DNA of 64,000 nt, taken from positions 22,201,210 through 22,265,209 of the forward strand of contig NC_134030.1 of assembly GCF_964204645.1 (NCBI RefSeq). The letters run 5' to 3'. Under the pieces are notes generated by a model that was not told where the DNA came from, did no database searches, and saw only the letters and a list, made by a program, of their open reading frames with translations. Position 1 is the first letter of the stretch. Every line of letters starts with the position of its first letter. Shown in pieces: positions 22,831 through 32,023 of this stretch. The stretch is from Tubulanus polymorphus. Lineage: Eukaryota; Nemertea; Palaeonemertea; Tubulaniformes; Tubulanidae. A program made the translations under genes and the position numbers.

Positions 22831-23255
22831 CAAACATCCAGTCATCCAGTCACAGTATACTTTTTCAGTGTGTACAGTCGGTTGGTTTTCGAATCATATC
22901 AAAATTGAGAACCGAATCACTGATGTTCTAACTCTCTCATAACCACGTATCACTTAGACCGTGATGACAATAATCGAATGGGATTTAGAGATGTTCATGA
23001 TAAAGCACAATAGTACCACATCATAAAACTGATCAGAGTTGAAAACAGCGAGAGATTTTACGAGTAAATTTATCGTCGAATTATCCGTTCAATTATAGTT
23101 TCAGAGATATCTTTCTTCAGTTCAATTACAGTTAACTGATAGTTTAGAAAGTTTGAACGTGTCTTATCAGATTTTCCGGCGTAATTCATCGATTTGTAAG
23201 CAATATGCTAATTACATACAAATTACTAAGTGATAAGTCAGACAAATGTAAAGTG

Positions 23256-23263
23256 TATATAAA
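23256..23263 (+). promoter_or_regulatory. TATA box of peptide gene B
   Basis: TATATAAA in the same conserved context as at 15999; the UTR exon donor is at 23335. Confidence 0.65.
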
Positions 23264-23344
23264 CACCAGTGAAATCCTAGTGAAACCGAATTGAAACATT
23301 TCAAGACAAACGACATAAAAACTCTTCTATCAAGGTAAGTGTCT

Positions 23345-23770
23345 CTATCTCTCTCTCTCTCCGTCACCTCTCTCTCCTCTCTCCATCACCATCACCTCTC
23401 TCTCCTCTCCATCAACTCTCCTCTCTCCATCACCTCTCTCTCCTCTCTCCATCACCTCTCTCTCCTCTTTCCATGACCTCTCTCTCCTCTCTTCATGACC
23501 TCTCTCTCCTCTCTCCATCACCTCTTTCCATCACCTCTCTCTCCTCTCTCCATCACCTCTTTCCATCACCTCTCTCTCCTCTTTCCATGACCTCTCTCTC
23601 CTCTCTTCATGACCTCTCTCTCCTCTCTCCATCACCTCTTTCCATCACCTCTCTCTCCTCTCCATCGCCATCAACTCTGTCTCCTCTCTCCATCAACTCT
23701 CTCTCCTCTCTCCATCACCTCTCCTCTCTCTCTCTCCTCTCCATCACCTCTCTCCCTCTCTTTCCCCCTG
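23345..23770 (+). repeat. CT-rich microsatellite in intron 1 of peptide gene B
   Basis: CTCTCTCCTCTCTCCATCAC-type repeats, longer than in copy A. Confidence 0.9.
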
Positions 23771-23856
23771 TCTTTCTGTCTATAACAGGCCCATTATCTC
23801 GAAAAAAATTTGTTGTCAATGTCAATAATACATGTTTTGTTCCTAAATTATTTCAG

Positions 23857-25181
23857 ATGTTTTCCAAACAGTTTCTGGTTTTTGCTCTGTTGTTGGTGAT
23901 GATTTCTGTGACGCTCGCTTCAAAAGGTAAATGTACAGCGGTGACAAGGTTTAGATCTAAGACCAGCCCGGTATAGTCCGCACCAGTCCAGATCAGTTCA
24001 GTCCGGTCCGTTCAGGTCCGGTTCAGTCCTGTTTTGAAGAGTCCATTCGATTTATTTACACTCTGTTTCTACTTTTGTGTTTCATATAGTGAAGGAAACT
24101 CGAGCAAAACGAGGAAACGGAAACGGAAATAACGGAAACGGAAATGGAAACGGAGGTGGAAACAATGGAAACGGAGGTGGAAACAATGGAAACGGAAACG
24201 GAGGTAAGTTTAGCGGCATTGACACGATATTCCGCGTTCATTATGTACGCGTATGGTGCCGATCAATATATCAGAATACGGCGCTTACACAAGATTTGAC
24301 ACGTAGTAAGACCGCTTTAATTATGCGGATATTCAATGAATCCAAGATGGCGTTTTCATGTTATCGAATCTTTTTCGTGTTAATCACATTTATCAATCAG
24401 CCAATCAGCGTGCTATATTTAATTCTATTACGCGGCTAGTGTGTGTACGTTTTTTTATCATGAATTCTATTGCTTCTTCAACTCTAATTGTCCGAGGTTT
24501 CCCAATTATCCATTATTTCCAAAGTTCATTGGTCTTACTATGCGTTAGTGACACCTGGTGGATCCTCACTTGCCACAAGTATAGATCTTTTATTGCCGCA
24601 GTAATTAATGTCCTACTGCACACAAGTGACACCTGGTGGATCCTCACTTGCCACAAGTATAAATCCTTTATTGCCGCAGCAATTAATGTCCTACTGCACA
24701 CTAGCGACACCTGGTGGATCTTCACTTGCCACAAGTATAAATCCTTTATTGCCGCAGAAGTTAATGTCCTACTGCACACTAGTGACACCTGTTGGATCCT
24801 CACTTGCCACAAGTATAAATCCTTTATTGCCGCAGAAGTTAATGTCCTACCGCACACTAGCGACACATGGTGGATCCTCACTTGCCACAAGTGGAATTCT
24901 CTATTGCCGCAGAAATTGATGTCCTACTGCACACTAGTAACACCTGGTGAATCCTCACTTGCCACAAGTGGAATCCTCTTTTGCCGCAGTAGTTGATATC
25001 CTACTGCACACTAGCGACACCTGGTGGATCCTCACGACAAGGAGAACCCTTTTTCATTGATGTACACCTAGCGACACCTGGTGGATACTTGTTGATCTAA
25101 ATAATTTGATTAATGTTCCTTAATGTTGTAGGTACTACTTCACCTGGATGTAGATTTGGGGGATTGTTGTGTGGAAGATAG
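23857..25181 (+). CDS. Secreted Gly/Asn-rich Cys-loop peptide precursor, copy B
   Basis: Coding exons 23857-23926, 24090-24203 and 25132-25181 after a UTR exon ending at 23334; 77 aa. The signal peptide differs from copy A at one residue (Val for Met in the core). The basic segment is KVKETRAKR; the furin-type site is followed directly by Gly-Asn repeats, so the Gln-Cys of copy A is absent and only the two loop cysteines (CRFGGLLC) remain before Gly-Arg-stop. The Gly/Asn tract is two codons longer than in A. All splice sites, the TATA box and AATAAA (25246-25251) are intact, so it looks functional. It lies tail to tail with the GPCR, 369 bases apart. The gene is not recognised as a known family. 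Confidence 0.8.
24540..25085 (+). repeat. 77-bp minisatellite in intron 3 of peptide gene B
   Basis: About seven copies of the 77-base family; the first units carry an AAGTATAAATCCTTTATTGC variant not seen in USP2 intron 5. Confidence 0.95.
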
Positions 25182-25550
25182 GCTACCGGCAGCTAGTTAG
25201 AACAGATTACTCGAAATTTATTGTCTCTACAACAAAACTTGTGAAAATAAACAAAATTTACGATCCATGAAACTAACATCAATATTGTTCAGTATAAAGC
25301 GGCATGTTGCATTCACCGATGATCGAACGAAGCTACAATATGTGGGTTCGAATCCCACTAGCTGTGCTCGTACAGCCAGGGTCAAATTCGGTTTTCGGAT
25401 TTAGTGACTAGTGGTCGGAACCAATAACTGAATGCGCTCAATTTTCGATTTCCGGAATATAGTTCCGACTTCAACTTACAACATTCGGTTTCACTAAGTT
25501 CGGCTGGTCGACTAACTCAGATAACCGAAGTTGGCCCAGGGCGACCAGAA

Positions 25551-26543
25551 CTATCCGCCATGTTTACCAGCTGAGCCCACGCAGCTTAAAGCGCCAGCTC
25601 TGACATCGTTACGGAATGAACTGCTGCATATGAATATGAAAGCGTTGATCCAGTGATTGATGCTGGCGACGTAGAATGCAGCCCATTCTCCCAAATTTAA
25701 AAACTTCGCGTAATTCTGATAAACACAGCTCGTCAAATAGAACATGTACGTTTCCACAAGACTTCCTTTCTCGAACATCAGGAGATAGATGAGGCCTTTT
25801 AGAAACGACAAGAAGAAAAAAGCGACCGATGTAGAAACGACTAAAACTGTGATCTTTTTCGCGGCTGCCTTTTTCTTATCGTCTGCGCCCTGTTGGTTTG
25901 ACATATTCGCCGAGCCGCGAACCCCGTATATGATCGCCCCGTTAGCGATGGCCATCACGAATATCGGTAGATATATATCCATGATATTGTTGTAATGGAA
26001 ATACCACAAGTAGACAGTGTCGTAAGGTATGAGACAGTTTGTGACCGTTCCGTCCATGATGTCCCGTCCTTCGTGTAGCGCCGACCAGACGAGTTGGATT
26101 ATGATCAGTACAGCACTCGTAACGGCTATCGCTCGCTTAGCTCTACCTACAGTGCACAGAGTGGCCGCTTGAAGAGGTTTAGAAACGGCTACAGCGCGAT
26201 CAACCGTCATCAGAACCAGGATCCAAACAGCTATCTGTTTCGGGCAGATAGTATGAAACACTTTGATGATACAACCAGCGCGATTCGATTTGATATGGTA
26301 CAAGTCAATCAAATGCGTTACCGAAATACAGACCATCGCGTACAAGTCAGCCCCGCCCAGAAATAACATGTAGAAATGACCGGCACTGGACGACGCTTTT
26401 TTGTACGTCCCGAAAGCGATCAGAACCAAACCGATCAAACTCAATATCGGGAACGAATAATCTAAGGCGTACATCAATGGATCCAGGTAATGAGTCATCC
26501 AACTCAGGTCTAACATTGGACATCTTGCAGTACTGTTTGCCAT
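25551..26543 (-). CDS. Class A (rhodopsin-like) G-protein-coupled receptor, 330 aa
   Basis: A single coding exon. Seven hydrophobic segments at about 29-48, 56-80, 91-120, 137-155, 185-209, 231-257 and 285-311. Cys91 at the top of TM3 and Cys170 in loop 2 give the conserved disulfide. The DRY motif is Asp-Arg-Ala (115-117); the NPxxY motif is degenerate (Asn-Ala-Phe-Ile-Phe, 300-304). N-terminal NST is an N-glycosylation site. The third loop carries KKKAAAKK; the tail is short. An acceptor (ATTAAACAG) lies six bases before the ATG on the minus strand, so a 5' UTR intron is likely. It belongs with the divergent peptide-receptor-like GPCRs expanded in lophotrochozoans; the ligand is unknown. 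The neighbouring peptide precursor is a candidate by position only. Confidence 0.85.
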   Translation of the reverse strand: MANSTARCPMLDLSWMTHYLDPLMYALDYSFPILSLIGLVLIAFGTYKKASSSAGHFYMLFLGGADLYAMVCISVTHLIDLYHIKSNRAGCIIKVFHTICPKQIAVWILVLMTVDRAVAVSKPLQAATLCTVGRAKRAIAVTSAVLIIIQLVWSALHEGRDIMDGTVTNCLIPYDTVYLWYFHYNNIMDIYLPIFVMAIANGAIIYGVRGSANMSNQQGADDKKKAAAKKITVLVVSTSVAFFFLSFLKGLIYLLMFEKGSLVETYMFYLTSCVYQNYAKFLNLGEWAAFYVASINHWINAFIFICSSSFRNDVRAGALSCVGSAGKHGG

Positions 26544-26617
26544 TTCGACCTGTTTAATGAGAAAGCGAGGGATTTTAAATTCAACTGCGATTTGTCAACT
26601 TTCTACCATTACATAAA

Positions 26618-26838
26618 TACGGTAGATTCCACATAGCTGTCAAAGGTAGATTCCACATAGCTGTCAAAGGTAGATTCCACATAGCTGTCAAAAGGTGGAT
26701 TCCACATAGCTGTCAAAGGTGGATTCCACTTAGCTGTCAAAGGTGGATTCCACTTAGCTGTCAAAGGTGGATTCCACTTAGCTGTCAAAGGTGGATTCCA
26801 CTTAGCTGTCAAAGGTGGATTCCACATAGCTGTCATAG
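26618..26838 (-). repeat. 23-24-bp minisatellite upstream of GPCR
   Basis: About nine copies of GGTGGATTCCACWTAGCTGT + CAAA just upstream of the GPCR start, related to the larger array that follows. Confidence 0.9.
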
Positions 26839-26939
26839 CTAATTGTTGTAATTGTTATAGATTTTGATTTTGTTTTTTTTTGTTGCTCAAAGCAATTGTA
26901 TTTTGTCGAGCAATAAAACATATTTTATATTCTATTCTA

Positions 26940-28825
26940 TGTGATAGATGGATTCCACAGCAGTGATAGATTGATTCCACAGCAGTGATAGATTGATTCC
27001 ACAGCAGTGATAGATTGATTCCACAGCAGTCATAGATTGATTCCACATAGCTGTGATAGATTGATTCCGCATAGCTGTGATAGAGAGGTGGATTCCACAT
27101 AGCCGTGATAGAGAGGTGGATTCCACATAGCTGTGATAGAGAGGTGGATTCCACATAGCTGTGATAGAGAGGTGGATTCCACATAGCTGTGATAGAGAGG
27201 TGGATTCCACATAGCTGTGATAGAGAGGTGGATTCCACATAGCTGTGATAGAGAGGTGGATTCCACATAGCTGTGATAGAGAGGTGGATTCCACATAGCC
27301 GTGATAGAGAGGTGGATTCCACATAGCCGTGATAGAGAGGTGGATTCCATATAGCTGTGATAGAGAGGTGGATTCCACATAGCTGTGATAGAGAGGTGGA
27401 TTCCACATAGCTGTGATAGAGAGGTGGATTCCACATAGCCGTGATAGAGAGGTGGATTCCACATAGCTGTGATAGAGAGGTGGATTCCACATAGCTGTGA
27501 TAGAGAGGTGGATTCCACATAGCTGTGATAGAGAGGTGGATTCCACATAGCTGTGATAGAGAGGTGGATTCCACATAGCTGTGATAGAGAGGTGGATTCA
27601 ACATAGCTGTGATAGAGAGGTGGATTCCACATAGCTGTGATAGAGAGGTGGATTCCACATAGCTGTGATAGAGAGGTGGATTCCACATAGCTGTGATAGA
27701 GAGGTGGATTCCACATAGCTGTGATAGATTGATTCCACATAGCTGTGATAGAGAGGTGGATTCCACATAGCTGTGATAGAGAGGTGGATTCCACATAGCT
27801 GTGATAGAGAGGTGGATTCCACATAGCCGTGATAGAGAGGTGGATTCAACATAGCTGTGATAGAGAGGTGGATTCCACATAGCTGTGATAGATTGATTCC
27901 ACATAGCTGTGATAGAGAGGTGGATTCCACATAGCTGTGATAGAGAGGTGGCTTCCACATAGCTGTGATAGAGAGGTGGATTCCACATAGCTGTGATAGA
28001 GAGGTGGATTCCACATAGCTGTGATAGAGAGGTGGATTCCACATAGCTGTGATAGAGAGGTGGATTCCACATAGCTGTGATAGATTGATTCCACATAGCT
28101 GTGATAGAGAGGTGGATTCCACATAGCTGTGATAGAGAGGTGGATTCCACATAGCCGTGATAGAGAGGTGGATTCAACATAGCTGTGATAGAGAGGTGGA
28201 TTCCACATAGCTGTGATAGAGAGGTGGATTCCACATAGCTGTGATAGAGAGGTGGATTCCACATAGCTGTGATAGATTGATTCCACATAGCTGTGATAGA
28301 GAGGTGGATTCCACATAGCTGTGATAGAGAGGTGGATTCCACATAGCTGTGATAGAGAGGTGGATTCCACATAGCCGTGATAGAGAGGTGGATTCAACAT
28401 AGCTGTGATAGAGAGGTGGATTCCACATAGCTGTGATAGAGAGGTGGATTCCACATAGCTGTGATAGAGAGGTGGATTCCACATAGCTGTGATAGAGAGG
28501 TGGATTCCACATAGCCGTGATAGAGAGGTGGATTCCACATAGCTGTCAAAGGTGGATTCCACATAGCTGTCAAAGGTAGATTCCACATAGCCGTGATAGA
28601 GAGGTGGATTCCACATAGCTGTCAAAGGTGGATTCCACATAGCTGTCAAAGGTAGATTCCACATAGCCGTGATAGAGAGGTGGATTCCACATAGCTGTCA
28701 AAGGTGGATTCCACATAGCTGTCAAAGGTAGATTCCACATAGCTGTGATAGAGAGGTGGATTCCACATAGCTGTGATAGAGAGGTGGATTCCACATAGCT
28801 GTGATAGAGAGGTGGATTCCCTGTT
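26940..28825 (-). repeat. 28-bp minisatellite, about 67 copies
   Basis: Unit GGTGGATTCCACATAGCTGT + GATAGAGA, with interspersed shorter variants (GATAGATTGATTCC) that recur at regular spacing, showing a higher-order repeat. Three units make 84 bases, so long frames appear on the minus strand; they are composed only of the repeat and are not called as genes. Confidence 0.95.
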
Positions 28826-28829
28826 CATT

Positions 28830-30423
28830 TTCAATCATTTCTTCAACTCATGTCTGGTCAATGAAACCAATTCTAATTAACTTACTAATTATTACTTCAA
28901 CTAAGAAATTATCACCTCTTAACTAATTCGATGACTTATTTCTAAACGATTTTAGGCACATTCTTTGTAATTCCCTGTTATAATACTATCATCGCTCCGA
29001 TCAAAGCAGTCGATTAAAGATAGAATCCGTGTAAACTGTGAGATGAATTTAGAAATGGAAATTCACTAAAACTCAAACAGTCATCGTCAGGTGGAAATGA
29101 TGATGCTTGTTTAGTCACTTTAGGCCGAAACGTTGTGGTCTCGTTTTTAAATCAGCAATGATTGATTATCTAATTACCTTAATTATAAATAATTCAACTA
29201 TCCCCGATGATTCCTTAACTGAAAAACATCTTTTCAAATTTTGAAACTGATAATAAATTTGGATTTCGTCCATAGCACAGCAGTTTACACGGAGTCATCA
29301 CTGATATTTTCTAAAAGTACAAAATCTACTCACAACAACAAGTTTTCTCTTGAATTCCTATAAACACTTGCAATACGAAGATTCCTGCTGCTGTTAATAT
29401 CTCAGATATCTCGAATCTCTGTTTATCTCGATTATGAACCGTTCCTGTCTGTAAGGCGTTGTTTTATAATCAGTTTTTCAACCAATCGGTGAGCCGGATT
29501 ATCACAATACTAACTGAACTGGACAGATCTAAACCATTCTATCGATGAATACTCGACAAACAAAAAGGTTTCGAGTCCGAGCTTGAGAGTGTGCCGGATC
29601 ATGGCTAAGACTATGCAGGCTAAGGCCGGGGCTGCAGATTCCAGGCTGAGAGGTCCTGCAAGACATAGGCCGAGTGGGGTTATAGACTCTAGGTTGAGGG
29701 GTTTTCTGGCTCCAGGCCGAGGCGGGTACAGACTCCAGGCCGAGAGCTGCAGGCTCGAGACTTAGGGGGTACACTGTCCAGGTTGAGGGGCTGTAGGCTC
29801 GAGACCCGAGAGGGGTACACTGTCCAGGTTGAGGGGCTGCAGGCTCGAGACCCGAGAGGGGTACAGACTTCAGGTTGAGGGGTTTGCCGGCTCCAGGCTA
29901 AAGGGGCTCAGGCTTCAGGTGTTGAGGTGGTTAAACACGTCTAAAGGAGTGAATAGGTTGGCTGCATGTTTCCGGTTATCTGGTCGAGTTAAGGCTGTTT
30001 ATTCAAGTTGTGTCAGGTAGATCGTAAGGGGAACTGAGCTGTGTTTAACGATGAAATCTTTGATTGAGTGTTTGTGTGTGTGACCCCACCTCGAAATAAT
30101 CAATAACTAGTCACGTCGTTTCGTCCATCAGTTAGCAATCTAACACAGGAAGTGACGAGATAATTCAAACAGTAGACCGCACACGTGAACGCAGAGACAG
30201 CTTTCAATAAAACACGCCATACACATTTTATCGACAATAAATCTCAATTAGCGATTTATTGCTGCATCGATTTCCGCTCATTTTTAGTCACGAAACAGAA
30301 AAACAGATCGATAGAGATTTTTTAAAACAACGCGCCCAGTATCCATACTTCACTTTATTTCTGCATCTTAAACAAGCACTCGATATTATCGACTTTATTT
30401 TCACCGTTAGTTAAAAGGAAAAC
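28830..30423. other. Non-coding interval between GPCR and Ig-receptor cluster
   Basis: AT-rich DNA with no supported exon. A CCGAAACGTTGTGG motif at about 29132 resembles flanks of Penelope-like elements. The 5' UTR exon and promoter of the GPCR may lie here. A GC-rich degenerate repeat occupies 29590-29920. Confidence 0.4.
29590..29920 (+). repeat. GC-rich degenerate repeat of about 46 bp
   Basis: Five to six diverged units with the pattern GGGTACASWSTCCAGGTTGA and GGGGCTGCAGGCTCGAGACC, in otherwise AT-rich DNA. Confidence 0.7.
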
Positions 30424-30492
30424 GCCTTTATTTCATTATCAATACCAGTACATCCATCGTAGTTTGAAAAGTTCATTTTCATTTAGAAAATA

Positions 30493-30641
30493 CCCCCAAT
30501 GAAGTTCATTACTTGTTCCTTATTCCGTTACTTAATGAGAATTCATCTCCCAATAACTTGTTCCTTGTTCCTTATTGGGAGATGAATTCTAAATAATTAA
30601 CGGAATAAGGAATAAGGAACAAGTAATGAACTTCACTGGGG
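30493..30641. mobile_element. Foldback element, unit 1
   Basis: A near-perfect palindrome of about 149 bases with arms built from AGTGAAGTTCATTACTTGTT and its complement, and nested TTGTTCCTTATTGGGAGATG repeats. Equivalent copies lie at 37580-37745 and 43867-44014. Confidence 0.7.
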
Positions 30642-32023
30642 TTTGGAAAATTACGTTTTCGACGACAAAAAATGTTGTTCCCAAAAGAAGCGGTGAAGTT
30701 TCGGGAAACACGTTTTTCTGTTCGGTGTTTTGTTTTCTGACTCCAGCAGACACGGCAAAACAAAACACATCGCAAAAGTTTTTCACCAAGAAAAAAACGT
30801 CTAATTCGTCTGTGGGCTGGCCGCACCATCCTGTGCACACCATCGGACTCTGGACACAGTATCATGTCTAACTGGTTTTAATCGATCTTCGCTCTTTAAA
30901 CTGCGGGTCTCTACTAAAAATCAATCCATTATTCACCAAAAGGAATTATTGTAATATGTTAACTTACAAAACGTCGCTAAAAAAATCTTTAATTCCGAAA
31001 TAATTCAAACAAAGCTGCAGAATATAGTTATAGAATATTCTTTTATTTAGTCTTTCACTCGGAGCGTGAAGTAAAAATACCGATCTCTTTACAAATATTG
31101 CCTATATTTAAAACGTCGGACCTTAACTAAATCCTTGGTTATTTATATATTTCTAAAATGTATTTCTATCGGTAAGGTCATTGTGCTGCTCCTGTGAACA
31201 TCATATAATTGTAGTCCAAACATTCTAAAAGGTGTTACGTGTTTGCGACAAGTTGAGAATCAATAATTCAATAATTTATCAGCTTCATCTTCGTCGTTGT
31301 GTCGATTGTGATGTTCACGGTGTTGTTCCAGCACTAGAGGTTATATTCCTTTGACAAATCTATTCACAAACTGTCCTAAAATTACGAATCCTATCTGATC
31401 TCTTCAAAACAATCCTTATCTCATAACTCCCTTTTCTCTAAAAATCTCACGAGTACTTACAAAAAAGAATCTAGTTATTTGCTATAAATGACTTAAGCTT
31501 GTACAAAAAAATCTAATTAACCTACATATTACTATTTGTCTTCGCGCTTACTCATTAAAGTAAAACAATTTTAGAGGTTTAAGACCTATTAAGTTAAGAA
31601 TCCTGATCAATTCAAAATAATCCTTATACATAGTTTAGTGCCGATTACGATGTTATGGGCGTTTTCCCAGCACTAGGTTTATATACCTAATACAATTAAA
31701 CCTATTTACAAACCATCCTAAAGTTGAGAATCCTATCTTATCTATTCCTAATTAACTCAATAATCATTACGAGATTTCACCCGAAAGCTCGTTATACTTA
31801 CAAAAAACAAACTTACTCATTAAACTAACAATTTAAAAGGTTAAATCTGTGCAGATTAACATTTTCTATTTACGGTTTGAATACAATTCTTCCATATCTA
31901 TTCAGGAGTTGTGTCTTTGCCCTTCGCGGCTTTCATATCCATATATGGAGTTGTATATTGCACAGAAGCATACGAATAAAGTTAATTATCATCTTCCAGA
32001 GGTTCATCGGTATCTTCCACCAA

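Larger units (their letters stand above)
21184..25972. repeat. Segmental duplication, right copy (B)
   Basis: Begins at CCCACCAGGGGGCGTGG and runs through the same order of elements as copy A; the homologous tract ends at 25972 inside the GPCR, which then continues uninterrupted to its start codon at 26543. This is the geometry expected of a simple tandem duplication with breakpoints at 13231 and inside the GPCR. Confidence 0.9.

Noticed and set aside
21619-22942. Two overlapping open frames of 429 codons and one opposite frame of 373 codons
   Set aside because: They consist only of a 30-base minisatellite whose period is a multiple of three and carries no stop in several frames; not coding evidence.
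26855-28664. Long minus-strand open frames of 180-505 codons
   Set aside because: They are translations of the 28-bp satellite; all frames are equally open and no splice or start context supports them.
30589-30871. Open frames of 81-110 codons conserved in all three Ig units
   Set aside because: Conservation is explained by recent unit duplication; both strands are open, no domain is recognisable, and the stretch adjoins a foldback element.
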